Below, piece by piece: positions 17,106 to 24,145 of a stretch of 25,263 nucleotides of DNA. A program made the translations under genes and the position numbers. This stretch comes from Bacteroidales bacterium UBA4912 (GTDB lineage: Bacteria; Bacteroidota; Bacteroidia; Bacteroidales; Dysgonomonadaceae): positions 1 to 25,263 of the forward strand of contig DHCC01000071.1 in NCBI GenBank assembly GCA_002398875.1, given 5' to 3'. Numbering within the stretch: position 1 is the stretch's first letter; each line of letters opens with the position of its first letter. The notes under the pieces were generated by a model that saw only the letters and a list, made by a program, of their open reading frames with translations, was not told the DNA's origin and made no database searches.

Positions 17106-17236
17106 ACATAACGTGTTACCGCTTGCCGCAGTGGGGGATTTCGAAGTACTTCCCTGTCAACCAACAGAAACTTCGATAGAAGCAATGCACTTGATTTAAC
17201 CACGTCAGCCCCCATTGCGGCAAGCGGCTGCTAGCG
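17106..17236 (-). repeat. attC-like site E
   Basis: 131 bp. R'' is CGCTAGC (17230-17236; one base off the AAC core) and R' is GTTATGT (17106-17112). The arms are strongly complementary: ACCGCTTGCCGCAGTGGGGG pairs with CCCCCATTGCGGCAAGCGGC with few mismatches. R'' pairs 6/7 with R' of site D, making the reductase gene between them one cassette. Confidence 0.85.
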
Positions 17237-17265
17237 GTTCGGGCTTTTATTAGTCTTTGTCGTTA

Positions 17266-17808
17266 TTATTCAATCTGTCTTTTTCGTTTGTAATGAAGTT
17301 GTGTCAGCCCTGTTTCAAATGATTTTGCACTTACAAATTCAAGTTGTTGTTCAGGTCTGTTGTCTTTAAATAGTCGTGTTCCGTTACCCACCAAAATAGG
17401 TATAATGGAAATTATAAATTCATCTATCAAGTCGTGCTGTAGAAGTTCATTGATTATTTCTGCTCCACCGTCACAATAAATGTTTTTTCCTTTTTCAGAT
17501 TTTAGCCGTTGCACTAATTCTGTCAAGTTACCTGAATAGAATGTAGTTCTGCCAACACTTGGTCTTTCAGTTCTGGTTATTACATACACGTCTCGTTGTC
17601 CGTTGTCGTAGTGAGAAGAACCAATTTCTTTCAGCACATAATCATAAGTTTTTCTGCCAATAATTAACGTGTCAATGTTTGCCGTAAATTCTGCATAGCC
17701 GTAATCTTCCCCTTCTTTTTCAACTACTTTCAGAAAACTCAGGTCGTCATTTGGTTTTGCAATGTAGCCGTCTAAACTTATCGCTATAAAAAGTGATAAT
17801 TTTCGCAT
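17266..17808 (-). CDS. Dihydrofolate-reductase-fold protein (RibD C-terminal family), cassette gene
   Basis: A 180-aa cytoplasmic protein with the family's motifs in order: SLFIAISLDGYIAKPNDDLS at the N-terminus, LIIGRKTYDYVL (about 48-59, the DHFR-like nucleotide-binding region), VYVITRTERP, IYCDGGAEIINELLQHDLID (about 111-130) and IIPILVGNGTRLF. These NAD(P)H-binding reductase-fold proteins (YyaP/YwjB type) are common single-gene cargo in mobile elements. Their substrate is usually unknown, and true DHFR or riboflavin reductase activity should not be assumed. It is a whole cassette: the start is 56 bp from the R' of site D and the stop 29 bp before R'' of site E. Confidence 0.9.
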   Translation of the reverse strand: MRKLSLFIAISLDGYIAKPNDDLSFLKVVEKEGEDYGYAEFTANIDTLIIGRKTYDYVLKEIGSSHYDNGQRDVYVITRTERPSVGRTTFYSGNLTELVQRLKSEKGKNIYCDGGAEIINELLQHDLIDEFIISIIPILVGNGTRLFKDNRPEQQLEFVSAKSFETGLTQLHYKRKRQIE

Positions 17809-17864
17809 TGTCGTTTTGTTTCTTCTTGTCTATATTATTTTGTGTTGTCGTCTTCCAGCCTAAC

Positions 17865-17999
17865 CGCTAACGGACGGAGGATTTGCAAGGTTGCGCGGGG
17901 GGGATATCCACTATCCCTCGTAATCTCGCAAATCCTGTGTTCTACGATGTCGCCGTAAGGTGAGGAGTAGAATGCAGGATGTAATCCTCCGTGTTGTAG
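17865..17999 (-). repeat. attC-like site D
   Basis: 135 bp. R'' is CTACAAC (17993-17999) and R' is GTTAGCG (17865-17871). The outer arms pair through CGGAGGATT / AATCCTCCG, and the inside has a further AGGATTTGC / GCAAATCCT repeat. Inner sequence differs from sites B, C, E and F. R'' matches R' of site C at 7/7 although the two sites are now 4.1 kb apart. Confidence 0.85.
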
Positions 18000-18128
18000 C
18001 CAGTTATTTTTTTTCAAATATTCCATTCTTGATTTTGTCATCTGAAAATGCTGTTTCAATCTTACATCAATATTTTTCTCCGAACCATAATCATTTATAT
18101 ATCGATTGTAAATATTTTCAGCTAATTT
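18000..18128 (-). pseudogene. 3' fragment of a cassette gene split by the GH2 gene
   Basis: From the GH2 stop codon onward a different frame (+1) is open and reads like a real protein end: KLAENIYNRYINDYGSEKNI, DVRLKQHFQMTKSRMEYLKK, NNWLQHG. It has no start codon of its own; upstream in this frame a stop occurs inside the GH2 end. The frame runs on into site D without a stop. It is rich in Lys, Asn and Ile, like other cassette proteins here and unlike GH2. I take it as the surviving 3' part of the gene whose 5' part is at 21959-22087. Family not recognised. Confidence 0.5.
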
Positions 18129-21100
18129 ACTTGTTGGTTTTAAATGGTTTTATCGAACTTGTAAACTGTATGTATTGAGGAATGGTTTGATATTTATCAA
18201 GCACCCCTATTGCCGTGCATCCTACCCCGGTAGTTTGGTAGTCGAAATTGAATGTTACACCATCCGATTTGATTAGATCATAAGTGTATTTTGCCTTTGA
18301 CAAATTTTCGGTGCTGTAATGATAGCAATTGAAATTGAATGGTTTAGTTGCCGAAAATTCTATGCCAATGCCATCCTTGTTTGATAGTGTTACCCACTTG
18401 TTGTCGGTGCGCAAGCCACAATCCTGAGGTATTAAATAGGGTTCAAACATCGCATCAACTGTCGACTGATAGTTCCCAATACGGTAGCCGGTTTTGCGGT
18501 CGGGATAATTCTCCTGCGGCCCACGTCCAAACCATGCTACATTTTGCATTTGGTTATCGAAAACCCATTTTGTTCCGATGCGTGGCAACGACATGGGCAT
18601 TTTTCCTTTCGGATTAATCGTGTGCTGTAAACTAATTTCACCGTTGGGCGAAATCGTATAAATCATCTCGTTTTCGAAGCCATCCCTGCCTGAATTTCCA
18701 AAAAGAGCAGTTTCAAGAATACTGACAATTACATTTTCAGCCTTCTTTTCAACGTGAAATGATTCAAGTTTCGACTTCATTTTATCCAGACCGATGGAGT
18801 ACCATGCGTTAGCAACCATCCTTCCGTAGCCCTCGGTTCTGGGAGATATACTAACTGCAGGATTGGTCCAGTCGTCCTGTTCGTTTGCCAGAGGGGCACG
18901 CCAAACATTGAGTTGCGCTCCCTGTTTCAGCAATTCTGTACCCATGTATTTCATGGAGTACAATTGTCCATTGGCTTTGTTAAAGGTATAATCGAAATTT
19001 ACGCCGGATACAATTAACTGTTGCTCATTATCTGTCACTTTTAACGGATTGTTCTGGTGCTGTGCCAATTTTTCATTGGCTGGAACAATCCATGGCAATT
19101 CCAATTGATCCCAACACAGTTCAAAACCCTTGGGCGCCCATCGTGCAGCTTCTTTCGAATGAAAACTAACTGTTACCAAATAGGTTGCACCATCTTTCAG
19201 TTGAGGCTTTTGGATCGGAAGAACGTAGACTTTTTTTGCTTCCGGTTCTATATCCACCTCCAATTTTCCGGAAGCTATTGATATTCCGTTTTCTTCCAAA
19301 TTCCAACGTACTTCAAAGGCATTCGTATTGGTAAAAAAGTTTCGGTTCTGCACTTCAATTTCCATTTTTTCGGCATTGCTCCACTTTACAGAAATGGGTT
19401 GAGCCGACTTTTTCATTTGCCACATTTCAGGCTCTACGCGGCGGTCGGGCCAGATGCTACCATAGGTACGTGCTCCAATTCCATAGCTGAAAAACTCGCC
19501 TTCTTTTTGCTCCTGTTCAAAATCGAGCCACAAAGCTGCACGATTTTTTAAGTCGGGTTTTGCTACAAATAAATCATTGATTTCAATCGCTTTGGGGAAA
19601 ATACCCACCTGATCGATAATGGCATCGCATAAATAATTGGATAAATGCTGACCCTGTGTCTCGGCATTCTTGCCCACATTAAGTGGAAAAGGGAAATTGG
19701 TAATTTTCCCGGTGACTGGTGTTTCAGCCACCTTTTGGTTGTCGATAAATAGTGAAATCGATTTCCCGTCATAAACGCCTGCCACATGATGCCAGTTTTG
19801 TAACCAATCTTTGGGTAATGCACCACTAACAACTGTTTTTTTCGAAGTGTAGATGTAGAAATTGAGCGAGTTGTCACCCATTTGCTGCAAGCCAAATTGA
19901 TTGTTTCCTTTGGAGAGCAGTACTCCACCCGTTTTCATTAAATCGCGTGGGAAAATCCAAAACGAAACCGTTAATTTATTTCCTGAGATTTCAATATTTC
20001 TATCCTGATAAACTTCTACCCACTGATCGTGACCATTCAGATCAATACCTTTTCCATCGTGTCCGGCAACCAGTTTGGCGCGTCCCATGATGTGCGTTGC
20101 TACCTTGTTGGGTGAGGAATCGGTCAATTTGCGAACTGGCTCGCGCAAGCCCGGACTCACGAAATCCCAGATTGCTCCGCCCATGATGCGTGGATACTGA
20201 TAAATCACATCCCAATATTCGTCCAGTCCGCCACCGGCATTTCCGGCAACGGAAAGGTATTCGTCCATAAACGAGGGTCGCGGATCAACACTTTCAGGAA
20301 CCATTCCCACCCGTGTTTTGAGGTCAAAAGGTGTTGGGTAACGGGGCCCGATAATCTCTTCGCAAGGGTGTGAAAAAGCATTTCCGCCATACATCCAATT
20401 ACGGGTAGTATCGTATTTCTTTCCTTCATCAATCACGGCACAAATATTCTTCCCTTCGCCACTTTCGTTTCCGGCGCTCCAAAACAGAATACTGGCATGA
20501 TTTCGGTCTCGCAACACCATTTTGCGAACCCGCTCACGGTACATGGGCTCCCATTCGGGTTTATCACTTAAATATTCAGTGGCATGAGCTTCATCTCCCG
20601 CTTCGTCAATAATATACAATCCATATTCGTCGGCCAACTCCAGATACCTTGAAACTGGCGGATAATGTGAAGTTCGCACACAATTGATATTGAATTGCTT
20701 TAGTATTTCAAAGTCTTTCCGGATGGTAGCTTCGTCCATCGTATGCCCCAAATCGGGATGTTGCATGTGCGAGTTAATGCCATTTAGTTTGATGGCTTTT
20801 CCGTTCAGATAAAAAACCTGATGGCGAATTTCGGTCTCTTTAAAACCAATGCGACCGGCAATTACCTCTTCGGTTTTACCTTCGCTGTTGATTAATTCCA
20901 GCGTTAACTGGTAAAGATTGGGTGTTTCGGCGGTCCACTTTAGGGGATTTTTTACCAATGAAGAAACATTGATGATTTGCTTATTATCAGCACTCATTTG
21001 AATTGCATCGGAAGTAAAATTCTGAACCAATACATGCTGCGCATTAAACAGCGAAGTGCGAACTTTGTAGTTCTGTTTGTCGGTTTTCGATTGGTTATTT

Positions 21101-21891
21101 ACCGTAATCTGCAAATTCAGTTTTGCGTTCTCATAGTTTTCGTCCAGGTCGGTAGTGGCATGCCAGTCGAAGATATGTACATCCGATTTTGCATACAGCC
21201 AAACATCGTCGAATATACCAGCCAGGCGCCAATAGTCCTGACTTTCGAGATATACACCATCTGAATATTTAATTACGTTTACGGCTAGGGTATTTTTTCC
21301 TGGTTTCAGGAAACTGGTAACATCATATTCGGCAGGCTCCTGCGCGCCTTCGTTGTATCCAACTTCCTGTCCGTTGATCCAGACAAACGATGCCGAAGCG
21401 GTTTTCTCCATGCGCAAAAAAATGCGTTTGCCTTTCCAGTTCGCTGGCAAAGTAAACGATTTGCGATACGAGCCAGTCGGGTTGTATTCGCGGGGAACAA
21501 ATGGCGGATTGGCGCGAAACGGTTGTGCAACATTTCGAAAAAAAGGATCGCCAAACCCCTGCATTTCCCAGTTGGAGGGAACAGTAATTTCAGACCATTT
21601 CTGATCATTAAAGTTTAATGTAAAAAAGTCCTTGGGTGTACCTTCCGGAGTATTGGCAAAATGGAATTTCCACTTTCCATTCAGCGAAAGCACATTTTCT
21701 GACTTTGATTGCTGAAGATTTAATGCTTCATCAACCGATTTCAAAGGAATACAAACCGTATGACCTTCAGTCTGGTTGGTTTCAAATACCGCTGTATTTT
21801 CGATGAAATCATAAACGTTCGCAAATTTCGATTGCTGTGCTGAGATTGTAAAACTTGCCAGAATGATAAATAAACCAACTATTTTTTTCAT
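18127..21891 (-). CDS. Glycoside hydrolase family 2 (beta-galactosidase-like) with inserted LamG domain
   Basis: A 1254-aa exported enzyme. Signal peptide 1-19; GH2 sugar-binding domain (about 65-235, with PSNWEMQGFGDPFFRN and QDYWRLAGIFDDVWL); Ig-like domain (about 237-350); TIM barrel (about 355-600); a LamG/concanavalin-like insert (about 606-775); then a beta-galactosidase small-chain-like C-terminal domain (about 970-1250). The acid/base is Glu476 in WSAGNESGEG and the nucleophile is most likely Glu544 in MDEYLSVAGN. LacZ has CEYAHAMGN there, so the His that follows in LacZ (His540) is Ser here. 'RHEHHP' is likewise SHMQHP, so substrate may differ from lactose. Stretches of the gene are clearly richer in GC than the cassettes around it. 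It sits inside an integron cassette, between two fragments of another gene, and so looks inserted. Confidence 0.9.
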   Translation of the reverse strand: MKKIVGLFIILASFTISAQQSKFANVYDFIENTAVFETNQTEGHTVCIPLKSVDEALNLQQSKSENVLSLNGKWKFHFANTPEGTPKDFFTLNFNDQKWSEITVPSNWEMQGFGDPFFRNVAQPFRANPPFVPREYNPTGSYRKSFTLPANWKGKRIFLRMEKTASASFVWINGQEVGYNEGAQEPAEYDVTSFLKPGKNTLAVNVIKYSDGVYLESQDYWRLAGIFDDVWLYAKSDVHIFDWHATTDLDENYENAKLNLQITVNNQSKTDKQNYKVRTSLFNAQHVLVQNFTSDAIQMSADNKQIINVSSLVKNPLKWTAETPNLYQLTLELINSEGKTEEVIAGRIGFKETEIRHQVFYLNGKAIKLNGINSHMQHPDLGHTMDEATIRKDFEILKQFNINCVRTSHYPPVSRYLELADEYGLYIIDEAGDEAHATEYLSDKPEWEPMYRERVRKMVLRDRNHASILFWSAGNESGEGKNICAVIDEGKKYDTTRNWMYGGNAFSHPCEEIIGPRYPTPFDLKTRVGMVPESVDPRPSFMDEYLSVAGNAGGGLDEYWDVIYQYPRIMGGAIWDFVSPGLREPVRKLTDSSPNKVATHIMGRAKLVAGHDGKGIDLNGHDQWVEVYQDRNIEISGNKLTVSFWIFPRDLMKTGGVLLSKGNNQFGLQQMGDNSLNFYIYTSKKTVVSGALPKDWLQNWHHVAGVYDGKSISLFIDNQKVAETPVTGKITNFPFPLNVGKNAETQGQHLSNYLCDAIIDQVGIFPKAIEINDLFVAKPDLKNRAALWLDFEQEQKEGEFFSYGIGARTYGSIWPDRRVEPEMWQMKKSAQPISVKWSNAEKMEIEVQNRNFFTNTNAFEVRWNLEENGISIASGKLEVDIEPEAKKVYVLPIQKPQLKDGATYLVTVSFHSKEAARWAPKGFELCWDQLELPWIVPANEKLAQHQNNPLKVTDNEQQLIVSGVNFDYTFNKANGQLYSMKYMGTELLKQGAQLNVWRAPLANEQDDWTNPAVSISPRTEGYGRMVANAWYSIGLDKMKSKLESFHVEKKAENVIVSILETALFGNSGRDGFENEMIYTISPNGEISLQHTINPKGKMPMSLPRIGTKWVFDNQMQNVAWFGRGPQENYPDRKTGYRIGNYQSTVDAMFEPYLIPQDCGLRTDNKWVTLSNKDGIGIEFSATKPFNFNCYHYSTENLSKAKYTYDLIKSDGVTFNFDYQTTGVGCTAIGVLDKYQTIPQYIQFTSSIKPFKTNK

Positions 21892-21958
21892 GCTCGATTA
21901 CTTTTTTATTTTTTCGGGAAGATAAACAAAAAAAGGCTTATGCTTTATCAGTTCTGAT

Positions 21959-22087
21959 TCAGAAAATAGCACAAAGGTTTGCGCTCGTAAATTTCAATTG
22001 TGAGTCAGAGAAAACAAATCCCTTCTCTTTGAGCTTTTCTTTCAGAAATTTATTTATAGCTTCTATATGTACTTCTTTAGGTTTCAT
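21959..22087 (-). pseudogene. 5' fragment of a cassette gene split by the GH2 gene
   Basis: The ATG at 22085-22087 lies 40 bp from the R' box of site C, the normal leader length for cassettes here. The 42-codon frame reads MKPKEVHIEAINKFLKEKLK, then EKGFVFSDSQLKFT, which looks like the start of an ordinary helical cytoplasmic protein. The ending SANLCAIF and stop look accidental. An in-frame extension to 22243 runs through the attC site and is not real. The GH2 start follows 67 bp later. Together with 18000-18128 it probably makes up one interrupted gene. Confidence 0.5.
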
Positions 22088-22127
22088 GTCAATATTTAAT
22101 CTTTGTGTGCTCAGTCTGTATAATTGG

Positions 22128-22258
22128 CTACAACGGTTTCGGGCTTTGCGTTCGGGCGGGTTGGTGGGACGAAGTCCTTGCAAAACGAGGCGCGCGCGGG
22201 CGACGACACTTCGCACACCCACGTCACACCCGCCTGACGCCAAAGCCTAATGTTATGA
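22128..22258 (-). repeat. attC-like site C
   Basis: 131 bp. R'' is TCATAAC (22252-22258) and R' is GTTGTAG (22128-22134). Arms pair through GGCTTTG / CAAAGCC, GCGT / ACGC and GGCGGGT / ACCCGCC. Closely related in sequence to site B. R'' pairs 6/7 with R' of site B. Confidence 0.88.
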
Positions 22259-22269
22259 GCTGGCATTTT

Positions 22270-23100
22270 TCAATCAATCTTCTCAATCAAATTATTCTTC
22301 AGCCACAAAGAATATTGATTTCTTAATGATTTCAAAGTTTTCCAATTTTGTATATTTCCTTCTTTGGACAAAGTAACATTGATAATAGTTAGTTTTGTCT
22401 TCTTAGGATTAATATCTTCTAATTGATATTTTACATTTGCAATAGTATCAATTACAATTGAATTTTCACTTTCACGAACTATATTATCTGTTTGGTAATA
22501 ACTAATAAAGCCATAATTTAATGAATCTCTTTGGTAGAAGTCACAGTTATAACCTAGTTGTTTTATTGAGCTAATAACTGAATCTTTGGGAAGTTTAATG
22601 TTGTAAGATTTATCAATAAGAATAGTTCCCTGAGGGGTTTCTTTCCAAATGACAGAAGTTGAGCAAAATGCAAAAAATGCAATTCCTAGCAATGCAAATC
22701 TTGAAACAGATTTAATTTTTTCTTTTGTTATCAAAACGTGACTCTCTTTGCGATTTATCAAATAATGACTCAATGGAAGAATTAATAACGCTATATAATC
22801 TGAATAATCAATTACTCTATGTATCGATATGAAAGATGTTTGATTAACAAAATCAATTATGGGTGTAAACAGAGGAAGTTTCCAAATAATAAATCCGATT
22901 CCCGTAATCAATGAAATAGACTTTCTAAATCGAGGTATAATTGAAGCCACAAACATTGGAAAAATTAATAATCCTGCAAAATCGGATAGTTTTCCTGTTG
23001 TCAAATTTCCAAATTCATATTTCAAGTAAAAATCATTTAGTAACAATACTACTAAACCTATAATGAAATAATGATTTAGAATCAATTCTTTTTGTTTCAT
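22270..23100 (-). CDS. Cassette-encoded membrane protein with TGKLSDFAGL motif (unknown function)
   Basis: A 276-aa protein. Hydrophobic segments lie at about residues 11-27, 42-58, 62-78, 101-117 and 131-149, so about five helices in the first 150 residues. A soluble, probably periplasmic domain of 125 residues follows. The loop after helix 1 has LNDFYLKYEFGNLTTGKLSD, then FAGLLIFP. I recognise this ND..LK...TGKLSDFAGL..FP signature from uncharacterised membrane proteins in several phyla, but know no function for them. Start is 33 bp from R' of site B, stop 11 bp before R'' of site C: a complete one-gene cassette. Base composition is AT-rich, like the other cassette genes. Confidence 0.8.
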   Translation of the reverse strand: MKQKELILNHYFIIGLVVLLLNDFYLKYEFGNLTTGKLSDFAGLLIFPMFVASIIPRFRKSISLITGIGFIIWKLPLFTPIIDFVNQTSFISIHRVIDYSDYIALLILPLSHYLINRKESHVLITKEKIKSVSRFALLGIAFFAFCSTSVIWKETPQGTILIDKSYNIKLPKDSVISSIKQLGYNCDFYQRDSLNYGFISYYQTDNIVRESENSIVIDTIANVKYQLEDINPKKTKLTIINVTLSKEGNIQNWKTLKSLRNQYSLWLKNNLIEKID

Positions 23101-23133
23101 AATCTACATTTGTTGAAGTTCACGCGCGCTTGC

Positions 23134-23267
23134 CCATAACGTCTCGGGGCTTTGCGTTCGGGCGGGTTGGCGGGACGAAGTCCTGTCAACCCGAGATGAA
23201 CGCCTGCGCGGGGCACGAAACTCCGAAAACCACGTTACGCCCGCCTAACGCCAAAGCCGTGTTGTGT
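23134..23267 (-). repeat. attC-like site B
   Basis: 134 bp. R'' is ACACAAC (23261-23267) and R' is GTTATGG (23134-23140). Arms pair through GGCTTTG / CAAAGCC, GCGTT / AACGC and GGCGGG / CCCGCC with one or two bulged bases. The GC-rich element stands out from the AT-rich genes on each side. R'' pairs 7/7 with R' of site A. Confidence 0.9.
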
Positions 23268-23286
23268 GCTGGCTTTCAGTTCGTTT

Positions 23287-23967
23287 TTATAATAGTTTTA
23301 TTTTTATTGGAAAAATACAATATACACGAACGGGTTTTCCATTGATTTCTCCCGTTTTCCATTTTGGCATTCTTTTTATAACTCTCATAGCTTCCGCATC
23401 AACATATCTTTCAAGTGGTCTAATAATTTCAACTATTTCTATTGAGCCGTCTTTTTCTATAATAAAACCACACAAAATTGTTCCTTGAATAGAACTTTCA
23501 GTAGCTTCGGGTGGAAATTGTAAATTTCTCGATATGAATTTAAACATTTCAGCTTCACCCCCTGGAAATTCTGGCGGATTTTCTAAAACTTCACTTATTC
23601 TATATATTTTATTATCTGCGATTTTAAATTCAACTGAAATTTCGTTTTTTGGATATTGATCATCCTGTCTCGGAATTGAATAAATTAGTCTTTTACCTTC
23701 CATATCAAGAGTGTTGCTTCCACTTGAATGAACGATATTTAATTGATAAATCTTATAAACACTGTCTAATTCGAATTTGTAAACCGTTGGTCCTTCAACA
23801 TTATTAACAAAATCTATCAAAGGATAATGAATGTTGGTATAAATATAATGGTCAAATTTTTCTTTATTAGAAAAAATATCATTTTCATTGTTTTGTCCGA
23901 AGCCATTCCAACAGGTGGTTAACAATAAAAAAATCAATGTCAGTTTAATATAAATTCCTTTATTCAT
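23287..23967 (-). CDS. Exported protein with TonB C-terminal domain, cassette gene
   Basis: A 226-aa protein. The N-terminus MNKGIYIKLTLIFLLLTTCWNGFG is a signal peptide or single anchor. Residues about 133-226 form a TonB C-terminal (energy-transducer type) domain: PEFPGGEAEMFKFISRNLQF, QGTILCGFIIEKDGSIEIVE, LDAEA-like YVDAEAMRVIKRMPKW and NGKPVRVYCIFPIKIKL. It lacks the Pro-rich spacer of a true TonB, and the middle (about 30-130) is not recognised, so it is unlikely to power receptors by itself. Such free TonB_C proteins are frequent in Bacteroidota with unclear roles. Start 36 bp from R' of site A, stop 19 bp before R'' of site B: one complete cassette. Confidence 0.85.
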   Translation of the reverse strand: MNKGIYIKLTLIFLLLTTCWNGFGQNNENDIFSNKEKFDHYIYTNIHYPLIDFVNNVEGPTVYKFELDSVYKIYQLNIVHSSGSNTLDMEGKRLIYSIPRQDDQYPKNEISVEFKIADNKIYRISEVLENPPEFPGGEAEMFKFISRNLQFPPEATESSIQGTILCGFIIEKDGSIEIVEIIRPLERYVDAEAMRVIKRMPKWKTGEINGKPVRVYCIFPIKIKLL

Positions 23968-24003
23968 TTCATTTCTTTTATTTGTCTTGGTTTATTAGCT
24001 TGC

Positions 24004-24135
24004 ACACAACGGTGGCGGTATGAAACGTAGCGGATTGCGTGGCTGCGAACCTATCCCCCGTTACTGACCTTGCCAGCGGGAATTGAGCTTGCAAATTGCA
24101 CTGAAACCGCTATGTTTTATGACCGCATGTTAGGC
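24004..24135 (-). repeat. attC-like site A
   Basis: 132 bp. R'' is GCCTAAC (24129-24135), a perfect RYYYAAC; R' is GTTGTGT (24004-24010). Arms pair through GCGGTCATAAAACATAGCGG against CCGCTACGTTTCATACCGC with a few mismatches. The inner sequence differs from sites B, C and F. It closes the HEPN cassette, whose stop is 10 bp upstream. The far end of that cassette, expected to begin TTAGGC, is beyond the window. Confidence 0.85.
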
Positions 24136-24145
24136 ACTGGCATTT

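Noticed and set aside
17266..17808. Calling the reductase-fold cassette gene a trimethoprim-resistance dfr gene.
   Set aside because: Motifs match the RibD C-terminal/YyaP group rather than the true DHFR (dfrA/dfrB) sequences carried by clinical integrons.
17835..18059. A 74-codon minus-strand frame with a TTG start running through attC site D.
   Set aside because: Most of it is the palindromic attC site and the start is weak; only the part upstream of the R'' box is kept, as a 3' gene fragment (18000-18128).
22088..22243. Upstream extension (MASGGCDVGVRSVVAR...) of the 5' gene fragment.
   Set aside because: It is translated attC site C; the ATG at 22087 with a normal leader is the better start.
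22029..23345. Plus-strand frames at 22029-22250, 22105-22326 and 23130-23345.
   Set aside because: They arise from GC-rich attC sites and the antisense of cassette genes; no protein-like features.
16378..24135. Reading the GC-rich palindromes as MITEs, REP elements or transposon ends.
   Set aside because: Terminal boxes fit attC consensus and pair between successive sites, which transposon repeats would not do; no target duplications were seen.
16378..24135. CRISPR array made of the repeated elements.
   Set aside because: The elements are 131-135 bp, divergent and separated by whole genes; no short regular repeats and no cas genes.
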